The notes: generated from the letters alone by a model not told the origin. Positions 52,126 through 64,000 are shown, counted from the stretch's first letter. The stretch is 64,000 nucleotides of DNA from Rapana venosa (GCA_028751875.1 CM054138.1:37794144-37858143); one strand, 5' to 3'. Made by a program: numbers and translations.

Positions 52126-53273
52126 TGGGAAATATGAAAGCTGTAGGGCACAGGGAGGGGGGGAAATAGTTAGTCAGATGGAAGGATGTTGCCTTACATT
52201 TTTGTTTGTCCGTCGTGTCCGACGAGACCTCCATTACTGCAGGAGGGTGGTAGCTGCGTGCAATGTGGGTTTGGAAATATTGGGCTGATATTTTGATTTG
52301 AGTGGTGTTGCATTGGAACTTCAGTACACCCCTCTCTCTCGTGCCATCCTAGTGGGCATTTGGTCTGTCAGAGTTGGTTAGAGGTGCTCTGTTGGACTTC
52401 CAGCCCAGGGGAGGCTGCATTTTGGAAACCTGTGCGTGTCTAGCCTCCGTGGATGTGTGGCTGTGGAGTGCTAAAATTTTGTAAGTAGCGGGTTGGTGGT
52501 TTTGGCCTGGTGGAGCGTGTTTTTTGAATTAGGTGGATGATGGTTATGGGTAGGGAAAGATGAATGGGGTGTAAAATAATAATGGGGTGAAATATGGATG
52601 GAAATGGGGGAGACAATTGAGGGAGACAACGGATGGAATGTGGGGATCTGGATTGGATGGGGGGCAATGTAAGAATTGTGGCAACTCATGATGTATGACA
52701 TAAATGAATGGTTAAGAATTAGTGGATGTATATCCAGGGAAACTGATGATGGCTAGAGAAACTGAGATGATATTGGAATGATGGATAAAGGATGGAGGAA
52801 GGGACGAACGATGAATGTAAAAGGTTGAATGCAGAACTCAACTATACTATATGCAATGGAGCCTGGAATGGGTCGGGGGCACTTCATGCTCAAAGCTGCA
52901 CATCTCATTACTTTATCTCATCATCCTTCTTGTATCCCCTGTTTAATTCATCCCTTTTCTTTCATCTTTTTTCACTTTCTTTTCCAATACAGCTCTCACC
53001 TTGTGTTGCCCCCATAAGCGGCATTGGTTTAATCAAGAGTCATGTGATTAAAAACCCAGGCCGCGGGACGGCGAATGATGCGTTTCCACATGTGTGATCC
53101 ACCACTACAGGCAATGTTGCCAGCACTGCTTTGTTATGTCTGCTTGCCTTTTCACAGTCTGTATTTAACGGTTTTGTTTTCTTCTTTTTTTATTGCTACA
53201 CTCTATTGGTATTTGGTGGTAATTATGCTATCAGTATATCAAATATTTTTGCATTAAGGTTTTTTTTAGTTCT
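52126..53273. other. Non-coding, nothing recognised
   Basis: A GGATGG-rich patch at 52,530-52,800, otherwise unremarkable. No exon or repeat family supported. Confidence 0.4.
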
Positions 53274-53370
53274 TAGATAGGTGGCTTGATTGAAATGAAA
53301 AAAAAAGCAAATGCATTGCTTATTCAATGAACATCTGGACAATTAAAATTGGACTTGACTTGACTTGATT
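53274..53370 (-). repeat. Dispersed repeat Y, copy 4
   Basis: Reversed: AGCAATGCATTTGCTTTTTT and CAATCAAGCCACCTATCTAA, preceded by CCAGATGTTCATTGAATAAG. The CATCTATCTA ending matches copy 3 best. Confidence 0.6.
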
Positions 53371-54380
53371 AGTTGTGTCAGGCAAGGGTCACCTCATTGG
53401 ACAGGCAAAGGGTTCATTACAGTTACTAACTGACCCTCTGCGGAGGCCTCTGTTAGGTGGGTGATGATATGCAATGCTGAAGGACGGCAACTGCTCATAG
53501 TACTGGGGGAGGGGAGAGGAGACCTGTCTGGATGGCACTCAGCTCCCAGGGCATGTTGTTTTATTGTGTCGTCCAGCCTGTGCACTGCAGACAGGGATCC
53601 CCACCATACTACAACCAGCTCTTGTAATGAAACTCCTGTCTGAAACCATCCAGCAAAAAAAACCATAATTCAATTCCTGCTGTGCATGAATCGATAATCA
53701 AATAAATAGCCCCAAGAAAATGGTGGGTTCTTTGAGTTGAAGATAGGGGGCTTTACTCTCCAATGGAGCGTCTAGAGGTACTCCCATGATTTCGAGCCCA
53801 ATATACAGCTGCACGCCATAGGTGTGTGTGTGTGTGAACAATGTCACAGTCATGAATTAAACCCAGTTTCCTTGAGGGCGGCGTCCGTGGAGTGTTTGCG
53901 GTTTCGATCACTCACATCGTGATATTTAAATGTCACAGCGTGCCTGCATTGTTGGATTAGCATAACAATTAATGGGACAGCATCGACACCTTTCAAAGTC
54001 CCTCTTCTTACTACCTTGTTTCAAACAGGCAGGGGGAATACATATACCGCCCGCAACCGTACGCAAACATGCGCATAACAGAAAGACAGTGACAGACAAA
54101 GCAGACATACTCAGACAGAGAAGACAGTTCCAAACAGACCAGTGACAAAGAGAGACAGGGGGGTGGGGAACAGGTAGGGGGGACAGGGACAGGGACAGGT
54201 TGGGGCGCACTTCTTCTGTGAGGAGGGAGACCCGAGACTGACGGAAAGAGAATCAGAACAGCAGGACATAAGACAGACAATTCAGAAGTAGGCTGCCAGC
54301 AGGAGTGATCGACCAAAGTGTTCCTGGATCGCCGCGCCCTTCCACATAGCGTCAGCTGTCTGAAACTCTCATGTCAATCA
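53371..54380. other. Non-coding, nothing recognised
   Basis: Minus-strand frames of about 90-100 codons at 53,394-53,666 and 53,926-54,316 have no domain or convincing splice sites. An AGACAG-rich patch lies at 54,085-54,250. Confidence 0.35.
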
Positions 54381-54905
54381 GCCTGAAGGACAGGGCCAGG
54401 GCAGGGCAGGACCCAGTTGCAGGGCCAGGGCTGGACAGGGCCGGGACAGGGCCCCAGGACAGGGCTGGGCAGCTCAGGGCAGGGTCAGCCAGGACAGGGC
54501 AGGACAGGTCTGGGCAGGAACTGGGCAGGGCCAGGGGACTGTAGGACTAGGGCCGGATCAGGAAAGGACAGGACAGGGCAGGGCAGCGCAGGGCAGGGCA
54601 GGCAGGGCCCCAGGACAGGCGGCAGGGCCCCAGGGCGGAACAGGAAGAGGTAAGGACAGATCCAGGACAGGGCAGCCACTAGGCTAGGGACAGGGCCAGA
54701 CAGGGAGGGCACAGGGCAGGGCCAGGGCAGCCCAGGAAGGACAGTGGGCGCAGAGGGTCAGGGCCAGGGGGGCAGGGACAGGACAGGACAGGACAGGACA
54801 GTGGCCGAGGACAGGGCGGGCTGGTCTGGGCAGGGCAGGGGGCCAGGACAGGGCAGCAGCAGGGCAGGGCTGGGCAGGGCAGGGCAGGCAGGACGGGACA
54901 GGGCC
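54381..54905. repeat. CAGGG/ACAGG purine-rich array
   Basis: About 520 bases of GGGCAGG and GGACAGG units, C-poor on the plus strand apart from the unit C. The frames over it (GQGRTGQ or CPALPCP) are repeat translations. Confidence 0.9.
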
Positions 54906-55685
54906 CGATGGGCAGCCAGCACTCCCACATGTCTTCTTCAACATCAGGTCCTCTGACTGCCCTGATGGGCGGTCTTGGCTGACCCCATTGTCCTTGTCGC
55001 TGAAACAGACGAAAGTTTGCTATCCCTTTACTTCTTGCATTTGCTGTTGTCTGGGTCTGTTCTGTCTGTGTCTGTCTCTGTCGGTCTGTCTTTTGTCTCG
55101 TATCACGCACACTACACTGCTTTTGTGCAATCATTAGTCTTATGACAAGGTGAGTGCGCCCATTAGTTGCCTAATTAGGTATCCAGATACTGTGGAATCT
55201 GAGGTTTTTGTTTGGTTTGTTTACTGACTTAATTTTGTTGATGCCACATTTTGCCACATTAAATATTTTAGATTATTTTTTTTTTTGGTATAATGGCAAA
55301 AAAAAAAACAAAATAAAGACAAACTGGAAAAAGGGGGGAAGGAGGAAATGGACGAAAGAAAGGGAGAAAACTCCCCCCCCCCCCACCTTTCCCTCCCCCT
55401 TCACTACCCAGACAGACACAGAAGAGACAGAGAAACAGACTGAGAGAAAAGAGACAGAGAAGAACAGAATAGACAGTAGGATAAGAAGGATCAGTCAGCA
55501 GCCCAGCAGAGGCATGTGAAAAAGACAGAGAAAAAAGAAGAAAAAAATAATAAACAACAGGATGAAAAAAATAGAGAAAATAAATAAATAAGTCAAGAAA
55601 GAAAAGAAAAACTACAGGAAAGAACGAGCAGAACCAGCCAAAAAGCGATGAGACAGAAAGAAAGGACGAGAAAAATGCAGAGGAA
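54906..55685. other. Non-coding, purine-rich
   Basis: AGACAGAG and GAAAAAA-rich from about 55,300. No feature supported. Confidence 0.4.
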
Positions 55686-55689
55686 CTTC

Positions 55690-55870
55690 AGGTAGGAACA
55701 ACAATCCGCGAGTTATTGAAGCTTGCAGGAACACAATCCGCCGAGGTCTCTATGAAGCTTCCAGGAACACAATCACGCGAGTCTTATGAAGCCTTGCTAG
55801 GTACACTATTCCGCGACGATTTCTTGAAGCTCCAGGAAAACAATCCGCATAGTATTTGAAGCTGTGCTGT
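55690..55870. repeat. Minisatellite, about 35-bp unit
   Basis: Five units built as CCAGGAACACAATCCGCGAG plus a TTATTGAAGCT-like linker, spaced about 33-40 bases and diverged. Confidence 0.8.
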
Positions 55871-56250
55871 ATTTTGCTGGGTTTTTTTCCTTCCATCAGC
55901 CCATGAGCTAAGCGAAACCTCTCAACCCATCCCAGCCAAGGGCGGGCAGAACAGTGAAGGTTGCCAGGCAAAAGATCAATACTGCTCCGCAATCTCTCGG
56001 TTTCCGCAACTTTGTAGCTGTCAGATGAATAAGGGCTGTTATCGCTTCCGTCAGTAATCTTCTTGGTCTTGCGAGAGAAAAGGAGTTGAATGGAATTGTA
56101 GGAGGAGGAGGAAGAGGTGAGTGGTAAGGAAGGATAAGGATGGAAGGATGGTGAGACGGATTGACTGCACAGCAGTAACCGTATAAGTGATGGGCAAGCG
56201 TAGGGGGGCTTTTTCCTTTGACAGATGTCTGTCCTTTTTGTCTTCGTTTC
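55871..56250. other. Non-coding, nothing recognised
   Basis: No feature supported. Confidence 0.35.
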
Positions 56251-56257
56251 AAGGTTT

Positions 56258-56470
56258 CATCGGTGGTGGTGGTGGTGGTCATGGTGGTGGTGTGGTGGTG
56301 GTGGGTGGTGACCAGAACGTAGTGCTGCCAGCGAACTTGTTCGATTCATTGACAGACAGTTGTCAGTAATTTAGTCTTCTTTTCAAGGTTTGTTGTTGTT
56401 GTTTTGTGGGTGGTGCTGGTGGTGGGGGTGTGGTTGGGGGTGGGTGGTGGTGGTATTATAGTGTGTGGGG
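56258..56470. repeat. GGT-rich low-complexity tract
   Basis: GGTGGT units around 56,260-56,315 and 56,405-56,460. Confidence 0.75.
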
Positions 56471-56794
56471 TGGAGCGCTGGTAATTATCATTGATTTTAT
56501 TTTGCACCTCTTACTCTGCGATGTAATAATTTTTTATTAAACGAGAATTAGACTGTCATATTGTCTCTGTATGTCTACCCATCACCAACCTGTACAAGGT
56601 TAAGAAAGAAAGAGAGGGGGAAAAACAGCAGGACGTGTGAGAGACACTGGGACAGATAAAGAGAGTCGTGGAGGATGGGATAGAAGCAGAAACACAGACC
56701 AAATAGAATTTAAAGAGTTAGTAGACAGCGAGGCGGGAAGAATGATAACGTAAGAAATTAAACAAGGGAGGAGGAGTAGTTGTAGAATGAAGAT

Positions 56795-57120
56795 TGAAGA
56801 TGATGCTGCTAATGATGATGTTGATGATGTTGTTGTGGATGTTGATGATGGACGACGACGACGACGACGACGTCGACGACACGTCGTCGACGAACGATGT
56901 GATGAAGGTTGGTGGAGGAGGTGGTTGGTTGAGTGTTGTTTTTGTTGTTGTGATGTTGTTGTAGTTGTATGGGTGGAGGGCGGCGATAGGTTGTTGATTT
57001 TGTTGTGGTTGTGGAGGATGGTGTTGTTTTGTTGTTTGTTGATAGGTGGTTGTAGATGGGATGTTGTTGTTAGTTTTGTTAGTTGAAGTTGTGATGTATG
57101 GTTGTAGTTTTTGATATTTG
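56795..57120. repeat. GAT/GAC/GTT-rich low-complexity tract with a 10-bp palindrome
   Basis: GATGAT, then GAC units, then TTGTTG. CGTCGACGAC (56,871-56,880) is followed two bases later by its reverse complement (56,883-56,892). Confidence 0.75.
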
Positions 57121-57514
57121 ATTGTTGAGTAGAGGGAAGTAGTAGTTGTTTTGTTTAGTTGGGATAGATATAGAAGTGAACTGTTTTGTTGTTAGTATGA
57201 AGTAGTTGTGAAGTGGATTGTTGTTTGTAGGATGATTGATTTGTTATGACGTAGGATGTTTAGTTGAAGAAGATGAAGAAGTTGAGAAATGGGGAGCGGT
57301 GGTGGAGGTGTCATGATGGAGGAGAAGATGAAAGGTAAATGAATTGTCGTCCTTATGGGTGTTTAATGTGGTGAATATAAGCATGTTTCTTTGCAGCTAT
57401 TTCGTCCACACGGTTGCGCACCACTGCCTTCTTTCTACTCTGCTGTTAATTCTCCTTAGGGTGTTTGTTGGTTTTGTTTGTGTTTGTTGTTGGAGTTTAT
57501 GTTTTGTTAGTTTG

Positions 57515-58028
57515 GGAAGGGGGGGGGGGGGGGAGAGAGGGTGGTGGGGGGTGGGGGGGGGGGGGTGGGGGCGGGGGGGGGGGGTGAGGTGGGTTGGGGT
57601 GGGGTGGGGTAGGGGGGGAGGGGGGGGGGGGGTGGGGGGTGGGGGGGGGAGGTTGGGGGGGGTGGGGGGGAAGGGTTGTGCGGGGGGGGGGGGGGGGTAG
57701 GGGGTTGAGGGGGGGGGGTGTGGGGGGGGCGTGGGGGGGGGGGGAGGGGTGGGGGGGGGCGGGGGGATGGGGGGGGGGGGGGGGTGGGGGGGGGGGGGGG
57801 GGGGGGAGGGGTTGGGGGGTGGGGGTGGGGGGGGGGTGGGGGGGGGGGAGGGGGGGGGGGGGGGGGGGTGGGGGGGCGACGTGGGGGTGGGGGGGGGGGG
57901 GGTATGGGGAGCAGGGGGGGTAGGGGAGGGGGTTGGTGAACATGGTGCCGTGAGTTAGGGGGGGGGGGGGGGGGGGGGATAGGTGGTGGTGGGGGGAGGG
58001 GGGGGTTGGTATGGGGTTGGAGGAGGTG

Positions 58029-58062
<34 letters not shown>

Positions 58063-58090
58063 AGTGTTGGGGGGGGGGGGGGGGGGTGGG
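57515..58090. repeat. G-run block
   Basis: Almost only G with T and occasional A or C, of the same character as 45,660-46,300 but not a copy of it. The 263-codon P-rich minus frame is not a gene. Confidence 0.85.
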
Positions 58091-58384
58091 GGGGGGTGAG
58101 CTGGAGGTGGGTGGCGATGTAGGGGTGGGGAGGGCGAAGGTTATGCTATGGGGGGGGGCGAGTGTGCGCTGAGGGGCCGGTCTGGAGGGAGGCTGGTAGG
58201 TGGGTGGCGGTATGAATGCCGTTTGGATGTAATCCAGTGTGGTAAACGTCGCTGTTAAACGTGTTGATTGTGTGAGTGACTCGTTCACGTTAATGTAATG
58301 ATGTGAGTCCGCTCTGGTTAGTCTAGAGAGTGTTGTTAGATGGTGGAGAGAAGCAAATAGAGAGAGAGAGAGATTAGATTTGTT

Positions 58385-58520
58385 GTTATATAATTATATA
58401 TATGTTTCTATTATATATATCAGAATATATATATGTTTATATATATAGATATCGTATATACTTAATATCACCTATATATATATATTAATATATATAGATA
58501 TATAATATGGTTATATTCTC
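58385..58520. repeat. AT-rich microsatellite
   Basis: TATATA units with short interruptions. Confidence 0.85.
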
Positions 58521-60335
58521 ATATCGCTATATATTTCTATATAATGTTTCTTTACTCTACTAGATTCAGACGCTCTATCTATCATTGTTTATCTCATATA
58601 TTCGATAAAATTCTACTGTTCTAACATCTCGCAACCTTCAAGACACGCTATTTCTCTCTTTCATCTCTCTCTCTCTCTCTGCATCTCTCAATCTAACAAT
58701 AACACACACACCTCACAACAAACAACAAACCACACACAGATTGTCGCCGCATAGAGAGGGTAGAATGAGAGAGATGAGGAGAGAGGAGGGAGGTGCCTCT
58801 GAGAGGAGTGGTGAGATGGGAGAGGAGGACGATGAAGGAGAGAAGAGAGGGGGAGAGAGAGGGGAGAGGAGATACGACAGACACAAACATAGTTGACACC
58901 CCCAATAGACCAAAAGGTCAGACAGACAGAGGTTTGCAGACAGACAGGGAGGGTGATGATTAAGAATTTTGTGAAGGGTTGATTAGTGACGAGAAGGAGG
59001 GTGAAGTTGAATTTTGAAGGAGAGTGATGAAGGAAGAGAGGTGGGTGTGAAGGAAATGGATTGTATGTAAGAGAGATGGAAGAGCCTTTGGTGTTTAGAG
59101 GAGGACATCGGACGGAGACCCCGCTGAGTGAGGACTCCCCAGTCTAATTCCAACATTGACATAAAATATAGACAGTGTAGCAGGGGTTTAGTTATGGGCA
59201 AGGCAACAGTGTGGCATTTAGAGAGGACAGGAAGATATTATAAAAAGAGAGGCAAGTAAGGGCAATTTATGGGCAGGCCAGGCAATTACAGGGGGCAATT
59301 AATTTAGATTAGGAGAAGACAGGGTAGATTTAGAAGGAAAAGATTTTTTTAAGGACAGGAAGGATAAAAATAATTTAGAATATTTTTTTTTTATTAGTAG
59401 GGAGAGACAGGAAAGATAAAAGAATAAAGATGATTAAGGACAGTCAGACAGTTGAGACCTACAGACCTTAATCCTTAATAATTCATACATACATACATAC
59501 CATACATACATACATAATTATTTACCAGATAAACAGGACGACAGCCAGGGAACAGTACGGAGGGTCAGATCAGACAGACCTCCACAGACAGAGAATTAGA
59601 CACAATTACTACAGAAAAACAGGGACACACAACGGAATCACGAGAAAAAAAAAAAATAAAAAAAGAGTAAGAGACGAGAGGGAGAGGTGAGAGTGGGGAT
59701 GAGACAGCATGAGAAGAGCCGAGAGACAGAGGACAGGAGAGGGACAGAAGGAGGGAGGAGGAGACAGAGACAGGAGGGAGAGGACAGGACGATCACAGAC
59801 AAAGACGACAGAGAGAAAAAGACAAGGCAGTGAGGGGAAAAGTAAGAAAAGAGACAGAGAGGGGGGGGGATGTTCAGAGGACAGACACATGACAGTGAGG
59901 GAGAGAAGACTGAAAGAGGAGACATGAGGACAGACAGAACAAACACGTGATGTGATGGAGTTGGGAAATGACTGACTGACTGTTAGTCTGTCAGAAGGGA
60001 TGAGTACAGCATGAAGTTCACTTTTCGTTTTCTTGGGTTCTGTGTCATGTGACCCTCCTCCTACCATTTAGGGTTTTTTATATTAAAGGCAGGAAGAAAA
60101 ATCTCACGGGGGAACCGGACGATTCTTCCCCCTGTATTCTGTTGTGCTACATTCCCTCCTCTTGTGCTTAGTGATAAGGAGAAAGTCTCCACCTCGCCAC
60201 TCTGCCAAACACTTCCACCCACACCCACACCCACACTGTGGTCGGCCACCTCCAACCTCTCCAATACCTTAAGGCAGCAAATGGCTCCTCCCTCACACTG
60301 ATCACAAAAAATAGTGTGGTTGGTTTTATTTATAG
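58521..60335. other. Non-coding, purine-rich, nothing recognised
   Basis: GAGAGG and GACAGA-rich sequence with CT, ACAT (59,486-59,515) and GA patches. Frames over 100 codons are L/S/P-rich and unsupported. Confidence 0.4.
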
Positions 60336-60450
60336 TATAGATATATTTATATATATATATATATATTTTATATTTATTCATATATATATTTTATATATAT
60401 TTATATTTAATATATTTATTTATATTTATATATATTATATTATTTATATG
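60336..60450. repeat. AT microsatellite
   Basis: ATATAT and TTTATAT units over about 110 bases. Confidence 0.9.
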
Positions 60451-60729
60451 CTGTGTTCGTAATATGAAGATAAGAATAAATATGAATAAAGATTATTAAA
60501 TTATTTTATTGTTAAAAAAATAAGCGTTAGCTTGTATGAATAAATAATTAATGGATCTACACTTCGATCTTCTATCACTGAAGAATCTATGTATGATTGG
60601 TGGTTGGTTTGCTAGGCGTTAATCTCTTGGCTTTTCTTTTTCCTTGTGTGATTGACGTTTATCTGGGTGACGGTTACCCTGGACTTAGTCTGTTGCCTGG
60701 TTTCCGTTTTTTCCGGTTGACGTTTTCAT

Positions 60730-61025
60730 TTTTCCTGATACCTTATATTATTTATTCTGATACCTTTTTATTCCTATACCTTAATCTTTTTCCTTGTATT
60801 CCCTTTTTAATCATGATACTTTAATCTTATTTCCTGCTGATACCTTAACCCTTTATTCCTGTTACTGTAATCTTTATTCCTTCCTGATACCTTAAAATTA
60901 TTCCTGATACCGCTTAATTATTCTATTCCTGATTCTCCTGAATCTTATTCCTGATACCTTTATCTTATCATGATACTCTTAACCTTATTCTGTTACCCTT
61001 TTATTCTTAATTCCTGATACCTTAA
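60730..61025. repeat. Minisatellite, about 20-bp unit
   Basis: A dozen or more imperfect units of TTATTCCTGATACCTTAATC. Units vary from about 16 to 28 bases. Confidence 0.85.
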
Positions 61026-61939
61026 AGAAAAAAAAAACAATACAAATAAATAAACAAGACTTTGCAAAAACGGCCGCCCCCGCTTTTTCCCCCCCGGCGC
61101 CGCTTTCAATGAGGGGTGGCAAGCAATAGTCACAGGGAAATTAAGAGAGTCACAGGGTGTTAGTAGGTTAGTAGGTTCAGTTCACAGGGGGAAGGAAGTC
61201 ACAGGGAAAACAGAGTCAGTCAAGTCAAAAGTAAAGTCACAGGAAAGATAAGGGATAACAGGGCCAGTGGTAAGGTTTGTTCCTCTGCCACGTGAAAGAA
61301 AACAAGGAAAAGAATAAGAAAAAAAAAAAGAAAAAGAGTAGCCACAGCCCTTCTAAAGGCAAAAGAGTACAACTGAACTACTGCATTGCCTCAATAATGA
61401 AAAGCAACGACTGCTGTGCAACCTTTTTTTGTTCCCTGAGAATATAGAACAGCCTACTTATGTAAGCAAAAGTGGGGTTGAAAGACAATGTCATCTGAAG
61501 GCAACCAAAGTACAACGGGCAGCTGACTCCAACAAAGAACACGACATACAAACCAAAGTAGCTCAAAAATAAATCTGGGAAAGCGATATTGCTTTGATCT
61601 CCTGAATTTTGATTTTTTGTTTGTTTGGGTGTGGGTTTTTTTATGTTTTTTTTTTTTTTTTTACCGGTCACTTAAAAGATTTGGTGGGTTTTTGGGGTTT
61701 TTTTTTTGCAGATAGTTTCTAAGGCTTCACAAGGGTTGTTTTACGTGGAAGTAGTCAAGTACTGACGCCTATAAACTCCAGGGCCTTGCTTGTTTCTGTT
61801 TTTTGTTGTTGTCTCTGTTTTTGGTCATGGAATAAAATTATATTGAAGATGAGGAAAAAGAGAAAATCCGCGCTGAGCGAGGAATAGATTAATCCAACCC
61901 ACCTCTGTCCAAATATCCTGACAGATTAATAAAGTATGA
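61026..61939. other. Non-coding, nothing recognised
   Basis: A GTCACAGGG-rich patch lies at 61,130-61,265. A 97-codon minus-strand frame at 61,378-61,671 contains a hydrophobic stretch (FGLYVVFFVGVSCPLYFG) but has no recognised family or splice support. Confidence 0.35.
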
Positions 61940-62056
61940 CAAAAATCTGAAATCCCCCCTATCCAGAATGTATAGTCAATGCTTTCACTCTGATTTTCCT
62001 AATGTAATGCGTGTGCTATGCCTTGATGACACAAAACGAAAATCACAGGGGGGGGT

Positions 62057-62087
<31 letters not shown>

Positions 62088-62170
62088 GGGGGGAGGGGGG
62101 GGGGGGGGGGGGGGTGGGGGGGGGGAATCACAGGGGGGGTGGGGTGGGTGGGGGTGGGGGGGGCGGGGGC

Positions 62171-62201
<31 letters not shown>

Positions 62202-62872
62202 AGGGGGGGGAGGGGGGGGGGGTGGCGGGGGGGGGGGGGGTGTTGGGGGGGGGGGGGGGGGAGTGGGGGGGGAGGGGGTGGGGGGGGGGGGGGGGGGGGA
62301 GGGGGGGGTGGGGGGGGGGAGGGGGGGGGGGGGGGGGGAGGGGGGGTGGGGGGGTGGGGGTGGGGGGTGGGGGTGTGGGGGGGCGGGGGGGGGGGGTGGG
62401 GAGGGGAGTAGAGGGGGAGGATGATGAGGGTGGACTCCGTGCGGGGAGTTGGACTGTTATGTTTAGAGATGAGGTCCCGGGGGGGGAGGGGTGGGGGTGG
62501 GAGGGTGGGCGGGGGGGGGGGGGTGGGTGGGGGGGGGGGGGGGGGTGGGGGGGGGGGGGTGGGAGGGAGGGGTGTGGGAGTGGTCAAGAGGGGTGGGAGG
62601 GGGGGGGAGGTTCTGTATTGGTTTCCATGTACTGATGTTGGTCTGTAGGGGGGGTGGGTGGGGGGGGTGGGATGTTATCGGGTATGAGGCTTGTAGATAG
62701 TATGTGGTTTTTAGTTCAGACATACAAACTTATTCCTCACAGTTGTTGAAAAGGGAATTATTTCGATAAATGGTTCGGTTTGCGGACGTTGGTTTGTTTT
62801 TCGTATTATGGGTGTGTGGTGGGTGGCGTGGCGTGTGGATTGGTGTGGGGAGGGTGGTGGGGGAGATAGGGC

Positions 62873-62915
<43 letters not shown>

Positions 62916-64000
62916 AGCGGGGGGGGGGAGAGAGTCAAAGACACAAAGAAAACAGAGAAGTAGACGAGAGAAGACGAGAGAGTATGGGAGCGAGTACATG
63001 GGCTATGTCGTGGGATTTTGGGGGGGGGGGGGGGGGGGGGGGGGAGGGGGTTTGGGGGGTTGGGGTGGGTGTTGTAGTAGGGGGTGGAGCGGGTGGGGTT
63101 GGGGTTCTTGGAGGGGATAGCTGGGTTTGTTTGGTTTTTATTGGGGGGGTGGGGTTTGGAGGGCGGTTGTATTTGTTCGTAGGGGGTCGGTTTGTAGAAA
63201 GGGGGGGTTGAGCGTAGGAGGTTGGAAGGGGGAAAAATGGGGAAGAGGGGGGGTAAGAGGTTGAGGTTGGAGTGGAAGGGGGGGAGAATAAGAGTTTTAT
63301 ATGGGTGTTCTATGTTGGTTTAAGGAGGGGGGGAGGGTGAGTATGTGGGGGGGGGGGGGGGGGGCGGGGGGAGGTTGGGGGATTAGGTGAGATGTGGCGT
63401 GGGGGTATGATGAAGGGGGGGTGGTGGGGGGAGGGTGGTGGAGTGTGGGGGTATTGGAGGAGAGGGGAGGGGGGTGGGGTGGGGGGTGGGGGGTGTAGGG
63501 GTGGGGGGTGGGGGGGTGGGGAGGGGGGGGGGGGGGGGGGGGTGCGGGGGTGGGGGGGGGGGGGGAGGGGGGGTGGTGGGGGAGATAGGGGTTCTAGGGG
63601 GGAGGGGGGAGGGGGGTGGCTTATGCGATTTGATGGGGGGGGAGGGTGTGGGGGGGTGTTTTGGTGTGGGCCCAGGAAGGGCAGGGGTGGGGGTCTGGAG
63701 GGGGCCCAGGTTGAGTAGGTATGTGGTGGGGGGGGTTGGACGCGGGGTGGTGTGGGGAGGGCGGGGTCGGAGGGTCAGGTGGGGGTTTTGGGTGTTGGGG
63801 GGGAGGGTTGGGGTTTAGTGTGCGTGGGGTTTGATGGCTGCTGGGTTTGTGATGTTGGTCTATTAATTTAGGTTGTTGCTGGAAGGCCACGAGGGCTCAA
63901 GGAAGGGGGGATGGGGAGGTGCTTGGGGTTGGTGGTAGGGGTTTTGGACAGGTAGGGGGGGGGGGGGGGGGGGTTTTGTTTATTGGCTGGGGTTTGGGTT
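61940..64000. repeat. 2,061-bp exact duplicate, copy 2, running off the window
   Basis: Same sequence as 45,556-47,616, starting at CAAAAATCTGAAATCCCCCC. The base before (A here, C there) is the first mismatch. The duplicate is still identical at the window edge, so its right end is unknown. Confidence 0.95.

Noticed and set aside
56871..56892. 10-bp inverted repeat as an operator or terminator
   Set aside because: Made of GAC/GTC trinucleotide repeat, so a palindrome is expected by chance.
57497..58288. 263-codon proline-rich minus-strand frame
   Set aside because: Created by G runs on the plus strand, which exclude stop codons.
61378..61671. 97-codon minus-strand frame with a hydrophobic segment
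   Set aside because: No recognised family or splice sites; the apparent N-terminus is a poly-lysine translation of a T run.

Overview
The window looks like nuclear DNA of an invertebrate animal. It is dominated by short and long interspersed retroelements, microsatellites and minisatellites, has one splice-like exon, and has no bacterial gene organisation. The mix of APE-type non-LTR elements with a 2A-like peptide, DIRS-like tyrosine recombinase remains, and tRNA/5S-derived SINEs fits a mollusc or another marine lophotrochozoan. That assignment is inference; nothing here fixes the species. There is no operon, prophage, CRISPR array or intact multi-exon gene.

Layout. 1-9 kb: a tRNA-type SINE, a CATC/CGTC microsatellite, copies of two unnamed dispersed repeats (X and Y), GT tracts, and a 1.8 kb minisatellite of about 41-bp units. 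9.7-12.7 kb: a full-length but badly smeared LINE ghost, endonuclease to C-terminus, minus strand. 13-15 kb: non-coding with one EGF-like candidate exon. 14.9-22.5 kb: LINE relics, including one inserted into another. 22.5-29.5 kb: repeat X, an inverted SINE pair, a tyrosine recombinase fossil, two minisatellites (one split by a full-length SINE), and a tRNA-5S chimeric SINE with a perfect 15-bp target-site duplication. 29.8-31.6 kb: a long LINE 5' region with a 2A-like motif and the start of an endonuclease, followed by several kb of degraded-looking sequence that starts as a smeared second copy of the same stretch. 37-40.7 kb: ACAT arrays, one inside a LINE reverse transcriptase, and the 3' part of another LINE. 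40,784-41,283: a 500-N gap. 41.3-42.6 kb: the only good protein-coding exon. 43.7-45.1 kb: minisatellite and ACT array. 45.5-49.6 kb: G-run and T-run sequence. 49.6-51.2 kb: second copy of the 2A LINE. 51-62 kb: low-complexity and purine-rich DNA. 61,940-64,000: an apparently exact repeat of 45,556-47,616.

Sequence quality limits what can be said. Long stretches (about 5.9-7.3, 9.2-13.2, 18.8-20.5, 31.6-37, 45.6-49.6, 57.5-58.1 and 62-64 kb) look corrupted: bases appear replaced by their neighbours or collapsed to G or T runs. Most long open frames there are low-complexity artefacts and are not annotated. The genes do not form a pathway. The recognisable coding DNA is nearly all retroelement reverse transcriptase, endonuclease or recombinase in decay.
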